From assembly GCA_002163135.1 (NCBI GenBank), contig MAAN01000040.1, forward strand, positions 1-54,491: a stretch of DNA of 54,491 bases, in the 5' to 3' direction. The DNA comes from Alphaproteobacteria bacterium 46_93_T64. Lineage in GTDB: Bacteria > Pseudomonadota > Alphaproteobacteria > Sneathiellales > Sneathiellaceae. Positions 25,672 to 34,888 of this stretch are shown here, one piece after another (positions within the stretch are counted from its first letter, which is position 1; each line of letters starts with the position of its first letter). Under the pieces are notes generated by a model. It was not told where the DNA came from. It saw only the letters and a list, made by a program, of their open reading frames with translations, and did no database searches. A program made the translations under genes and the position numbers.

Positions 25672-27219
25672 TTGGCAGATACAGACACAGTTCTGCGTGT
25701 TCAGAATATTACCAAAACATTTGGCGATCTTATCGCTAATGACGCTATCAGTTTCTCTCTGAAAAAAGGAAAAGTCCTTTCTTTGTTGGGTGAAAATGGA
25801 GCTGGGAAAACCACATTGATGAATATCATCTTTGGCCATTACTCGGCGGATGATGGATACATTGAAATTTTTGGGAACAGATTGAGCGCCTCAAACCCGG
25901 CTGAAGCCATAGCACTTGGTGTTGGAATGGTGCATCAGCATTTCACGCTAGCTGATAACCTGACTGTACTTGAGAATGTGATCCTTGGGACTGAACCTCT
26001 CTGGAAGTGGAAACAGGACAAAAGTGCGGGCCGAAGAAGGCTTAGAGAACTCTCGGAAGAGTTTGGTCTGCATGTTGATCCTGATGCTGATATTAAATCG
26101 TTGACGGTTGGCGAGAAACAACGGGTTGAAATCCTGAAAGCTTTGTACCGAGGCGCAAAAATTCTAATTCTGGATGAGCCCACGGCCGTTCTTACGCCGC
26201 AAGAAAGTGATCAACTTTTTGATACTTTGCGCGATATGTTGGCTCGTGGTTTGTCTGTTATATTCATCTCCCATAAACTGGGAGAGGTCATGGCGATTGC
26301 CGATGACATCGTGGTATTGCGCCACGGCAAGCTAGTTGCAAATTTTCCCATTGCCGAGGCCTCACGCGAGATTATTGCTGAAAAAATGGTAGGCGAAGCA
26401 GTTCCCCAACCCGAACGCCAAGTTATGGAAAAAGGGGCTGAGTTGCTTTGCCTCGATACGGTTTCTGTGCAGGATGCGGCCGGACAGAAAATTCTTAAAA
26501 GCGTATCGTTTAATTTAAATCAACATCAGATTATTGGGATAGCTGGTGTCTCAGGTAATGGGCAAAAACCTTTCTCAGACTTAATAAGTGGTATGTGCAA
26601 ACCTACAAGTGGTTCAGTCAGTCTCTCCGGAGAAATAGTGAGTGTGTTTGAACCTCAAAAAATGGTTGAAAGCGGAATTGGCAGAGTGCCTGAAGATCGC
26701 CATGTGCAGGGTGTGGTCGGGGATTTTTCTGTTGAAGAAAATATGATCTTGGAAAGTTACATGACGCCACGTTTTTCTAAACTCGGCTGGCTGCAAAGAA
26801 AAAATGTTTCGGATCATGCAAAGGCATTGATTAAAGCATTTGATATTCGTGGCGCGGGTCCGGAGACAATTGTTCGAGGATTGTCCGGCGGCAACATGCA
26901 AAAGGTAATTCTCGCCCGTGTCTTAGAAAATAATCCTGAAATTATTTTAGCCAACCAGCCAACGCGTGGGCTTGATGTGGGGGCGGCGACATTTGTGCAT
27001 GAGCAGTTATTTGAGGCTCGCAAAGGCGGTGCCGGTGTTATTCTTATCTCTGAGGATCTAGAGGAGCTGCTTGCGGTGTCTGATCAAATCGCCGTCATGT
27101 ATCACGGGCAATTAAGCAAGCTGATGCCCGTTGAAGGCGTCACACAGCAACAACTGGGACTTTTGATGAGTGGTGAAGGTTTCGCAACACAAAAAGAGAC
27201 GAAACATAATGCAGCTTGA
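25672..27219 (+). CDS. Nucleoside-type ABC transporter ATP-binding protein (double ABC)
   Basis: A 515-residue protein with two ABC cassettes, as in sugar and nucleoside importers. The first has Walker A GENGAGKTT (about 38-46), LTVGEKQRVEIL and LILDEPTAVLTP; the second has a degenerate A-loop GVSGNGQKP (Thr/Ser and Lys changed, as usual) and RGLSGGNMQKVILAR with ANQPTRGLDVGA. The start is TTG with a G-rich site (GGGGGA) upstream. Its last 11 bases overlap the first permease gene. Confidence 0.92.
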   Translation: MADTDTVLRVQNITKTFGDLIANDAISFSLKKGKVLSLLGENGAGKTTLMNIIFGHYSADDGYIEIFGNRLSASNPAEAIALGVGMVHQHFTLADNLTVLENVILGTEPLWKWKQDKSAGRRRLRELSEEFGLHVDPDADIKSLTVGEKQRVEILKALYRGAKILILDEPTAVLTPQESDQLFDTLRDMLARGLSVIFISHKLGEVMAIADDIVVLRHGKLVANFPIAEASREIIAEKMVGEAVPQPERQVMEKGAELLCLDTVSVQDAAGQKILKSVSFNLNQHQIIGIAGVSGNGQKPFSDLISGMCKPTSGSVSLSGEIVSVFEPQKMVESGIGRVPEDRHVQGVVGDFSVEENMILESYMTPRFSKLGWLQRKNVSDHAKALIKAFDIRGAGPETIVRGLSGGNMQKVILARVLENNPEIILANQPTRGLDVGAATFVHEQLFEARKGGAGVILISEDLEELLAVSDQIAVMYHGQLSKLMPVEGVTQQQLGLLMSGEGFATQKETKHNAA

Positions 27220-28258
27220 ACCCAGAACCCATACACCTCTTTGGATGACTATATCCGCGCCGATTATTGCTGTTTTTGTTGTAATGATACTTTGTAGTGG
27301 TTTGATTTTGTGGGCAGGTGCACCGCTTTTGCAATCTTATGTGGCATTGGCAAAGGGAGCATTCGGATCTAAATTTGCGATAGCTGAAACCCTGGTGAGA
27401 GCAACTCCTCTCATCTTGACGGGGCTTGCGGCTGCTGTTGCCTTTAGAGCCAAGCTTTGGAATATCGGCGGTGAGGGTCAGCTTTATATGGGGGCACTAG
27501 CGGCCACATATTTTGGTACCGGTATGATAAATCTGCCAGCCCCCTTAATGATCCCATTTCTGTTTGTTGTTGGTGCGATTGCGGGAGGGGTTTTGTTACT
27601 GATCCCGGCACTTCTTAAAACCAGATTGAATGTTGATGAAGTGGTGACGACATTGTTGCTGAACTTCGTGATCCTGCTTCTTGCAAATTATTTGCTGTTT
27701 GGTCCTTGGAAAGATCCGATGGCGATGGGATGGCCGCAAGGGGCACCAATTATTGATGAAGGCATACTACCAAAATTGGTCGCAAAAACGCGGCTTCATG
27801 GCGGATTAATTTTCGCGGTTCTTGCTTCGATATCCGTATGGGTGGTCATGACAAAAACCAAATGGGGGCTCGAAATTCGTGCCGTTGGCCTCAATCAGGA
27901 AGCTGCAAGTTTTGCGGGAATTCCCATCAACAAAACCATCATTCGTACAGCCTTGATCTCTGGTGGGCTTGCCGCCTGCGCTGGTGTGACGGAAGTCGCG
28001 GGCACAAAAGAATATCTAACTTTGGATATTTCTCCGGGATTTGGATATACCGGTATCGCAGTCGCTATGCTCGCTGGACTTAATCCCTTAGGTGTGATTG
28101 TCGCGGCTTTGTTTATTGCAGGTATCTATAATGGTGCTGACAGTATGAGCCGCGCGATGGATGTTTCAAACTATATCGCCGACGTGATCACCGCAGCTTC
28201 ACTTCTTATGGTGATGTTGGCGGTTATGCTGACACGCATGCGCATTCGATTTTCTTAA
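27209..28258 (+). CDS. Nucleoside-type ABC transporter permease 1
   Basis: A 349-residue inner-membrane permease with about nine hydrophobic helices, of the BPD_transp_2 type. ETLVRATPLILTGLAAAVAFRAKLWNIGGEGQLYMGA is the family block for the first permease, followed by LKTRLNVDEVVTTLLLNFVILLLANYL. I chose the ATG at 27209, which overlaps the ATPase stop, over a longer frame inside that gene. It forms a heterodimer with the next gene product. Confidence 0.92.
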   Translation: MQLEPRTHTPLWMTISAPIIAVFVVMILCSGLILWAGAPLLQSYVALAKGAFGSKFAIAETLVRATPLILTGLAAAVAFRAKLWNIGGEGQLYMGALAATYFGTGMINLPAPLMIPFLFVVGAIAGGVLLLIPALLKTRLNVDEVVTTLLLNFVILLLANYLLFGPWKDPMAMGWPQGAPIIDEGILPKLVAKTRLHGGLIFAVLASISVWVVMTKTKWGLEIRAVGLNQEAASFAGIPINKTIIRTALISGGLAACAGVTEVAGTKEYLTLDISPGFGYTGIAVAMLAGLNPLGVIVAALFIAGIYNGADSMSRAMDVSNYIADVITAASLLMVMLAVMLTRMRIRFS

Positions 28259-28270
28259 GGGAGAGGACTT

Positions 28271-29212
28271 ATGGATTTTTTTGATATGTTCCTCAATGTT
28301 GGTTTCTGGGCAGCTACTGTTCGCATGGCCACGCCTTTGATATTTGGGACCTTAGGAGAACTTATTTGTGAGCGGGCGGGAATTTTAAATCTTGGGATCG
28401 AAGGCATCATGACAACGGGTGCCATGGTTGCGTGGATGTGGGTTTATCAAGGCGGTGATTTGTGGACTGCCGTTCTGGTCGCAGCCCTGTTTGGAATGTT
28501 GTTTGGATATTTGCACAGCATATTTTCGGTTTATATGGGGCTTTCTCAACATGTTACTGGAATTGGCATCACGCTCCTTGCTACCTCTCTTAGTTATTAT
28601 TCGTTTAGAATGTTGCTTCCGGGCGTGACAACGCCGCCAAAAATTATTCCGTTTCAGCCATTACCTATTCCGTTGCTGTCAGATATTCCAGTTATTGGAG
28701 AGGCCTTCTTTACGCAGTCACCCCTAACTTATCTCGCGTTTGTTTTGGTGGGGGTGGTCGCCTATATTCTGTATCGGACACCAGTAGGGCTTGCCGTCAG
28801 GATGGTCGGGGAGAACCCGATGGCAGTGGAAGTTCAGGGGATCGACGTTTATAAAGTACGAACTGGCGCTGTCATGGTGGGCAGTGCCTTTATGGCTGTT
28901 GGCGGTGCATTCCTTACTATATCCGTATTCGATGCCTTCTATTTTGACATGATCAACGGGCGGGGCTGGATATGTGTTGCACTGGTTATTTTTGCTTCAT
29001 GGCGACCTGGAAAAGCCTTGTTGGGTGCCGTCCTCTTTGCAGCCTTTGATGCGATACAAATACGCGTGCAACAATCCAGTGCATCGTTTATCCCGTACCA
29101 GTTTTTCCTGATGATGCCATATGTTTTCAGCATTCTGGCTTTGATCATCATGTCACGAAAAGCGGCTTATCCAAAAGCACTGCTGGTTCCGTTCAGACGT
29201 GGGCAGCGTTGA
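28271..29212 (+). CDS. Nucleoside-type ABC transporter permease 2
   Basis: A 313-residue permease, the second subunit of the importer. Family blocks are RMATPLIFGTLGELICERAGILNLGIEGIMTTGAM at the N-terminus and QHVTGIGITLLATSLSYYSFR, with about eight or nine helices. GGAG precedes the ATG in the 12-base gap after permease 1. The C-terminal VPFRRGQR is cytoplasmic. Confidence 0.92.
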   Translation: MDFFDMFLNVGFWAATVRMATPLIFGTLGELICERAGILNLGIEGIMTTGAMVAWMWVYQGGDLWTAVLVAALFGMLFGYLHSIFSVYMGLSQHVTGIGITLLATSLSYYSFRMLLPGVTTPPKIIPFQPLPIPLLSDIPVIGEAFFTQSPLTYLAFVLVGVVAYILYRTPVGLAVRMVGENPMAVEVQGIDVYKVRTGAVMVGSAFMAVGGAFLTISVFDAFYFDMINGRGWICVALVIFASWRPGKALLGAVLFAAFDAIQIRVQQSSASFIPYQFFLMMPYVFSILALIIMSRKAAYPKALLVPFRRGQR

Positions 29213-29235
29213 TTTGAAGTTAAGGAGAAATACAC

Positions 29236-30510
29236 ATGCTTGATCTGATTATTCGCGGTGCAAGGTTGGCGGGCAGTGCTGATAAGCTGTCTGATATCGC
29301 CATAAAAGATGGAAAGATTGTCGATGTTTCGGCTTCGGTGAAGGCAGAGGCTATCGACGAATATGATGCGGCAGGATATCTAGTATCGGCCCCCTTTGTG
29401 GACAGCCATTTTCACATGGATAGTACGCTTACACGCGGACGCCCCCGTGTTAATGAAAGCGGAACTTTACTGGAAGGGATTGCTTTGTGGGGGGAGTTGA
29501 AACCACTACTGGATGCCAAGGATATAAAAACACGGGCACATGAACTTTGCCGCTGGGCCATTGCAAAAGGGAATCTGGCTATTCGCTCCCACGTGGATAT
29601 TTGCGATCCGGAACTTTTAGCCGTTGATGCACTTCTGGAAGTAGTGGAGGAAGTAAAACCCTATTTGGATCTACAGTTAGTAGCTTTTCCTCAAGACGGT
29701 TTTCTGCGCGATCCAAAGGCAAAAGAGCAACTGATCCGCGCATTGGATAAAGGTGTTCATGTGGTCGGTGGGATACCGCATTTTGAACGAAGCATGGCTG
29801 ACGGCAGTACATCAATTGATGAGCTATGCCGGTTGGCTGCAGACCGGGGTCTTAGGGTAGATATGCATTGTGACGAAAGTGATGATCCACTTTCACGGCA
29901 TGTGGAAATGTTGGCGCAAAAAACAGTTGAATTTGGGCTTCACGGACGGGTTGCAGGCTCGCATCTCACCTCCATGCATTCCATGGATAATTACTATGTG
30001 TCCAAACTTATTCCGCTGATGATGGAAGCAGAACTTCATGTGGTTGCGAACCCGCTGATCAATATCACACTGCAAGCCCGTCACGATACCTACCCAAAAC
30101 GTCGGGGAATGACGCGAGTTAAAGAGCTCGCCGAAGCTGGTCTAAATGTGGCGTATGGGCATGACTGCGTGATGGACCCATGGTACTCCATGGGAAGTCA
30201 TGACATGTTGGAAGTCGCTTCAATGGGTCTTCACGTTGGGCAGATGACGGGCCAAGCCGAAATGCGGGAAGCATTCCGGGCTGTAACCTCAAATGGTGCA
30301 AAAGTTTTAGGCCTAGACGGCTACGGAACCGAAGTCGGCTGTCATGCAGATCTCGTTATATTGCAAGCAAGAGATGAAATTGAAGCCTTACGCCTTCGCC
30401 CAACTCGACTGGCTGTGTTCCGACGCGGTAAAAAAATCGCAACTTCGCCAGAGCAGATCTCCACGGTATTTATGGGTGATAAATCATTCCCTGTGGATTT
30501 TACGATTTAA
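29236..30510 (+). CDS. CodA-like cytosine deaminase / amidohydrolase
   Basis: A 424-residue metal-dependent amidohydrolase. Metal ligands fit the CodA pattern: VDSHFHMD (HxH, about 57-62), DMHCDE (about 212-217), GSHLTSM (about 240-246) and GHDCVMDPWY (about 308-317). CodA deaminates cytosine to uracil; relatives act on isoguanine, creatinine or other imine bases. Its position 23 bases after the nucleoside-type importer suggests that imported bases are deaminated on entry. The start ATG has AAGGAG upstream. Exact substrate is open. Confidence 0.85.
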   Translation: MLDLIIRGARLAGSADKLSDIAIKDGKIVDVSASVKAEAIDEYDAAGYLVSAPFVDSHFHMDSTLTRGRPRVNESGTLLEGIALWGELKPLLDAKDIKTRAHELCRWAIAKGNLAIRSHVDICDPELLAVDALLEVVEEVKPYLDLQLVAFPQDGFLRDPKAKEQLIRALDKGVHVVGGIPHFERSMADGSTSIDELCRLAADRGLRVDMHCDESDDPLSRHVEMLAQKTVEFGLHGRVAGSHLTSMHSMDNYYVSKLIPLMMEAELHVVANPLINITLQARHDTYPKRRGMTRVKELAEAGLNVAYGHDCVMDPWYSMGSHDMLEVASMGLHVGQMTGQAEMREAFRAVTSNGAKVLGLDGYGTEVGCHADLVILQARDEIEALRLRPTRLAVFRRGKKIATSPEQISTVFMGDKSFPVDFTI

Positions 30511-30560
30511 ACTCAACACAATAACGTACCTACATAAAATATTTTACTTTTCTGCTCAAA

Positions 30561-31199
30561 TTAAGCTGGGACTTCCGGATTCAAACTGTATGTTCCCACA
30601 GTACTTCCCTTGGCGAGGATATGCCCTGCCATGGCATCCAGTGCGTCTGGACCGCCAAAACTGCCACTAAGGTTCAGGGTTGCAATATCCAGTGCATACA
30701 CTGTGAAGTGATAGTGATGCACGATGCTATCATTCCACGGCGGGCAGGGGCCATCATACCCGCCATATTCACCGCCCATGTCGGCATCGCCAGCAAACCA
30801 GTCTGTGTAATTGTTCAGGCCGGTGACACCATGGGGGTGGGCAGCTGGTGCTTTCCCTCTAGCGGTTATGCCATTGCAATCTTCACCTTCTTCGATGGAG
30901 GTGCGGCCCGCATCAATATCAACAAGAACCCAGTGATAAAAATCGACACGGGGTAAGCTTTCTGGAACGGTTTTTCCTTCTTGATTAACGTATTCGCCAG
31001 ATGACGGTACATCCGGATCATGGCAAATAATTACATAAGATTTAGTGCCTTCAGGGGCATCTGACCAACTGATTTTTGGGTTGATGTTATCGCTGAGGGC
31101 AACATGCCCCTCAACTGCTTGAACTCCGAACGCAAATTTTCCAGGTATTTCAGCGCCGTCAGACCAGCTCTCAATTGTTACATTTAAAGTATTTGTCAT
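30561..31199 (-). CDS. YbhB/YbcL-type PEBP family protein
   Basis: A 212-residue phosphatidylethanolamine-binding-protein fold. The anion-pocket signatures are present: IICHDPDVPSS (about 55-65), FYHWVLVDI (about 86-94), and GGYDGPCPPWNDSIVHHYHFTVYALD (about 145-170). E. coli YbhB and YbcL are periplasmic or cytosolic and of uncertain role. No signal peptide is evident. It starts 22 bases after the carboxyltransferase gene and is probably in its operon, an unexplained pairing. Confidence 0.88.
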   Translation of the reverse strand: MTNTLNVTIESWSDGAEIPGKFAFGVQAVEGHVALSDNINPKISWSDAPEGTKSYVIICHDPDVPSSGEYVNQEGKTVPESLPRVDFYHWVLVDIDAGRTSIEEGEDCNGITARGKAPAAHPHGVTGLNNYTDWFAGDADMGGEYGGYDGPCPPWNDSIVHHYHFTVYALDIATLNLSGSFGGPDALDAMAGHILAKGSTVGTYSLNPEVPA

Positions 31200-31221
31200 G
31201 TTTCGCTCCTTATTCGTATTT

Positions 31222-32775
31222 TTAAGGTCTAAAGCCGAAGCTTACAGGTCCTTTGAGCTCTTCAAGTGATGGCGTAATCCAATCAATCCATTGGCACAGA
31301 TGTGGCCGAGTTTCTCTAGGGTCAATAACATCATGGACACTAAAGCTTTCGCCGCGAGGCATGGGGGATTGTTTCGCCGCGAGTTCTTCTTCCAAGGATT
31401 TTCGCATAGCATCTGGATCGTCCGCTTCGGCAATTTGCCTCCTAAAGGCTACAGCGACGCCGCCTTCAACGGGAAGGGCACCCATTTCGGCACTTGGCCA
31501 GGCTAGCACGTAACTATTGTCACTGAAATGGGCTGCAGCAGCCACGCCAAATGCTTTTTTCACAACGATGGTTGCCCAAGGAACAACGGACATAACAGCT
31601 GCTGCAACCGCAGAGGTGCCGAAACGGATCGTTCCATTCTTTTCTGCGTCAGGGCCAATCATGAAACCGGGCTCATCTACCAAATTAACGATAGGCATGT
31701 GAAAAGTGTCACATAATTCGATGAATTTTCTGACTTTGATCGCTGCATTAGCCCCCATGGCACCGGCGTAATATTTACAATCATTCCCGATGACGCCAAC
31801 CGGTTGTCCGTTTATCCGCGCAAATCCAGTAATCAGGCTGGGGCCATATGATTTGTTCATTTCGAAAAAATCGCGATCATCAACAATTAATTTGATCACC
31901 TTTCGCATATCAAACGGCTGCCTTCGATTTTTTGGCACAATGGACAGAAGCTTGTTTTCGCATCGATCTGCGGGATCGGTGCAATTCTTCACAGGGGGCA
32001 AGCCCCAAACATTGCCCGGAATAAAACTCAGGAACGTACGAATTTGATCAAGAGCATCTTCTTCGCTTTTAGCGATGTTGGTCGCAACCCCATTTTTGCC
32101 ATGGATTTGGGCGCCGCCAAGCTCTTCCTTTGTTAGATGTGTATCAAGTGCGCGGGAGACAACTGCAGGTCCAGCGATCAGGATTTGAGCCGTCTCTTTT
32201 ATCATTACAGAAAAGTGAGAGGCTGCAAAGCGTGCCGCAGGAAAACCAGCTACAGGGCCGAGAGCCGCGGATGCAACAGGGGAGACCGACATGATTTTTG
32301 CAATGGATTGAAATCTTGGTTTTTCATATACAGGACTTCCGACCAGTCCGGGGTTTCCTTTGCCCGTAGCAACACTACCGCCACCCCCCTCCAGCATGCG
32401 AACCAACGGGACTTTATATTGAAGGGCCAGTTCTTCTGCATAAACGCTTTTTCGAAGTCCTACAGCATTTGGCGATCCGCCTTTAAGCGTGAAATCTTCT
32501 CCGCCGACAGCAACAGGACGATTATTTATCTTCCCAAGTCCGGTGATATAATTGGCTGGTGAAAAGTCGCTCAGATTTCCGTCCGCATCACGTATCCCGG
32601 CGCCAGCTAAATTTCCGTGTTCTCTAAATGTTTCATCGTCAAGTAGATGGTTAATCCGTTCTCTGATGGTAAGGCGGCCTTTATTGTGCTGCGCATTTAT
32701 AGCTTCTGCGCCGCCCATCTGTAGGGCTTTGTTGCGCATGCTCTTTATTTCGTTTGTTTCTTTTTCCCAGCTCAT
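31222..32775 (-). CDS. Acyl-CoA carboxylase carboxyltransferase subunit
   Basis: A 517-residue carboxyltransferase (beta) subunit of a biotin-dependent acyl-CoA carboxylase, which moves CO2 from carboxybiotin to an acyl-CoA such as propionyl- or methylcrotonyl-CoA. The N-terminal half has KGRLTIRERINHLLDD and MLEGGGGSVATGKG; the C-terminal half has YAGAMGANAAIKVRKFIELCDTFHMPIVNLVDEPGFMIGP and GVAAAAHFSDNSYVLAWPSAEMGALPVEGGVAVAFRR. No biotin carboxylase/carrier subunit is in the window, so its partner must be encoded elsewhere. Which acyl-CoA is used is not decidable by eye. Confidence 0.88.
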   Translation of the reverse strand: MSWEKETNEIKSMRNKALQMGGAEAINAQHNKGRLTIRERINHLLDDETFREHGNLAGAGIRDADGNLSDFSPANYITGLGKINNRPVAVGGEDFTLKGGSPNAVGLRKSVYAEELALQYKVPLVRMLEGGGGSVATGKGNPGLVGSPVYEKPRFQSIAKIMSVSPVASAALGPVAGFPAARFAASHFSVMIKETAQILIAGPAVVSRALDTHLTKEELGGAQIHGKNGVATNIAKSEEDALDQIRTFLSFIPGNVWGLPPVKNCTDPADRCENKLLSIVPKNRRQPFDMRKVIKLIVDDRDFFEMNKSYGPSLITGFARINGQPVGVIGNDCKYYAGAMGANAAIKVRKFIELCDTFHMPIVNLVDEPGFMIGPDAEKNGTIRFGTSAVAAAVMSVVPWATIVVKKAFGVAAAAHFSDNSYVLAWPSAEMGALPVEGGVAVAFRRQIAEADDPDAMRKSLEEELAAKQSPMPRGESFSVHDVIDPRETRPHLCQWIDWITPSLEELKGPVSFGFRP

Positions 32776-32966
32776 GATGATCCTAGCAATAGATGATTAA
32801 TGCTCATACAGAATGAGCTGCTATAGGAGCAGACTAGAGTGGATTACCCTCTTTTTCAAAAAGAATAGACGCATTCTGCACTCATTTGTTGAATGCATTG
32901 CGGTCTTTTGACCTTCGAAAGGAGGGAGGGGATAGGGAAGAATATTTGGATGGGGCTGTTTGAGGG

Positions 32967-33326
32967 TTACTCTGGGGCCGGCTGCTGCTTCCCCCTGAGG
33001 CCTTCCATAATTTGTTTGTTTACTGAAATAAGAGGGTCTAGCGAGGCCTCACCCTTCATAGCAGAAACACTGTATTTATTTACCCATATCGCTATGGAAA
33101 GAAGCTGGGCCTTTAATTCCAGCGGGAGCATATTCTCCTCTGATGCAAGGTCAATTTGTAATGTAAGCCATAATTGACGGTTATCCGCTACGGCCTTAAT
33201 TAATGCAATTTGACCTTCTGCCTCAGCTTCTTCCAAAGCTCGAGTGAAGATTGCGAATGCCCGATACTCCGTTTGCTTCGGATTCTCGGTATTCTGATTT
33301 GCCTTTTGGTATGCTGCTACAGACAT
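32967..33326 (-). CDS. flaF: FlaF flagellin regulator (copy 1)
   Basis: A 119-residue FlaF-family protein. SVAAYQKANQNTENPKQTEYRAFAIFTRALEEA and NRQLWLTLQIDLASEENMLPLELKAQLLSIAIWVNKYS are the family blocks. FlaF in Caulobacter and Brucella promotes flagellin synthesis or secretion, acting against FlbT. It lies 66 bases after flagellin 1 on the same strand, so it belongs with that gene. It is the most divergent of the three copies here. Confidence 0.92.
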   Translation of the reverse strand: MSVAAYQKANQNTENPKQTEYRAFAIFTRALEEAEAEGQIALIKAVADNRQLWLTLQIDLASEENMLPLELKAQLLSIAIWVNKYSVSAMKGEASLDPLISVNKQIMEGLRGKQQPAPE

Positions 33327-33392
33327 TCTATAACTCTACAATTCCGGATATCGAATTAGATCTTCGCTGAAAATCCTTACGATAGTATTACC

Positions 33393-34526
33393 TTATTGGA
33401 AAAGTGAGAGAATTGATTGTGGACGCGCATTGGCAATAGACAAGGACTGGATACCCAGTTGTTCTTTTGTTTGCAACGCTTGTAGTTCAGCACTTGCCTC
33501 AGCAAGGTTTGCATCGACAAGAATACCAAGACCTTCTTGCAACTTATCGACAAGAAGTTGAGTAAACTCAGACTGGCTATCCAGCCGGTTTGAGGCAGTA
33601 CCCAACGTCGTAATAATTTGTCCGACCAAGGTTTCGGCATTATCCAATACAGCGATTGGATTACCTGCGACAGCACCGGCAGTCGCGCCGGTCAATGTTG
33701 TTGTCGCCGTTACAGTGTCACCATGAGAGATTTCAACTACGCCGGTTTCAGTAATATTAACTGCGAAACCTTCAGCGCGCATAACGGTTGCTATGATGCC
33801 AATCATCTGGCCGTTGGATTGTGTGCCTGTATCTACAGTAACAGCGTGAACAAAAATGCCATTAGCTTCATCAACAGCGGAGGTAAGGGCATTGCCATCT
33901 TCGGTAATTTCGAAAGTATGCACATCGCCGCCTGCCAATGTCAGGACAATCGTGTCGTCTTCTGTTACAGAAAATGTATTATCCATAGTTAATGTGGCAG
34001 CCTGTGCTGACAAATCAAAGTTGGATAACCCAAGGGATGCAATCGTTGCATCTTGCGAAAGAACCGTCTGTGTAATACCGCCAAGCGCAGAGAGAACTTC
34101 AAGATCTGTACCACTGCCATCAATCAGGTTCACACCATTAAAAATAGTAGTGTTCACGACAGATGTAATTTGTTCGACCAAGGCATTTGCTTCTTCTTGC
34201 AAGATCGTAATATCCAAACCGTCGTTAAACGATTGGGTGACTTTCTTGTTCAAGTCGATGATGGTTTGCGATATTTGCAAAGCACCAGCATTACCCATAT
34301 TCACTGTTGCCTGACCAAAGGCTAGGCCTTCTTGAATGGCTTTCAGTGATCCAATATCACCGCGCATACCTTGCGCGATTGTAAATGTAGAGGGGTCATC
34401 TTTTGCCTCGGCAACTTTTAGACCCGTTTCGATTTGCCGCTGAACCGAATTCAACGAATTTTGTGTAATTGACAGCGTACGAAGCGCCGCCATTGCACTA
34501 ACATTTGTATTTACGGAAAAAGCCAT
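33393..34526 (-). CDS. Flagellin 1
   Basis: A 377-residue flagellin. The conserved N-terminus MAFSVNTNVSAMAALRTLSITQ and DDPSTFTIAQGMRGDIGSLKAIQEGL, and the C-terminus LVDANLAEASAELQALQTKEQLGIQSLSIANARPQSIL, form the filament core; the Thr/Ser-rich middle (about 150-285) is the exposed domain. It has no Tyr, Cys or Trp. Start placed at ATG 34526 with CAGGAGAAG upstream, after a sigma-54 promoter. It is clearly diverged from flagellins 2 and 3 (for example RPQSILSLFQ against ASQSILGLFR). Confidence 0.96.
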   Translation of the reverse strand: MAFSVNTNVSAMAALRTLSITQNSLNSVQRQIETGLKVAEAKDDPSTFTIAQGMRGDIGSLKAIQEGLAFGQATVNMGNAGALQISQTIIDLNKKVTQSFNDGLDITILQEEANALVEQITSVVNTTIFNGVNLIDGSGTDLEVLSALGGITQTVLSQDATIASLGLSNFDLSAQAATLTMDNTFSVTEDDTIVLTLAGGDVHTFEITEDGNALTSAVDEANGIFVHAVTVDTGTQSNGQMIGIIATVMRAEGFAVNITETGVVEISHGDTVTATTTLTGATAGAVAGNPIAVLDNAETLVGQIITTLGTASNRLDSQSEFTQLLVDKLQEGLGILVDANLAEASAELQALQTKEQLGIQSLSIANARPQSILSLFQ

Positions 34527-34590
34527 TTTCTTCTCCTGTAGCATTTCCAACAAGCAATCATTCGATCGCAAACTCACTCGGACCGGTACC

Positions 34591-34606
34591 TGCAACAGGT
34601 GTGCCA
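34591..34606 (-). promoter_or_regulatory. Sigma-54 promoter of flagellin 1
   Basis: On the minus strand TGGCAC-ACCTG-TTGCA matches the -24/-12 consensus with the required ten bases between GG and GC. The predicted transcript start is about 54 bases before the flagellin ATG. Sigma-54 control of flagellins is established in Caulobacter. Confidence 0.75.
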
Positions 34607-34780
34607 AAACTATGTAGGCCGCAGAAAATAAGGGGTTTCAGGCTATTTGGATAAGAATTGTATAAAATTTTATGGAGAGTCGACGGCGGTGAGGTAGGTA
34701 AAAAATTCTCTATTCGGAATCTCTTGCCCGCCGGTTTTATACGAACAGGGACATAAGTGCCCAAATCGCCATGCAGATTG

Positions 34781-34809
34781 TTGAACTAAGAGCGCCCATC
34801 TGATAAAAG
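34781..34809 (+). promoter_or_regulatory. Candidate sigma-70 promoter of the TPR-sulfotransferase genes
   Basis: TTGAAC (34781-34786) and TAAAAG (34804-34809) are 17 bases apart, about 80 bases before the GTG start at 34889. Read by eye; the divergent gene is flagellin 1. Confidence 0.35.
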
Positions 34810-34888
34810 TGAATCAAGAACAAAGACTTATGGGTAGCTGTAGAGGCTGTCGCTATGTGGCTTTTATATATTTTGAAGAGGGATAGTC

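Noticed and set aside
32881-32966. Possible terminator after flaF copy 1 (GGTC/GACC and a T-rich dyad)
   Set aside because: Stems are four bases or AT-only, and no proper stem plus T-tract is formed.
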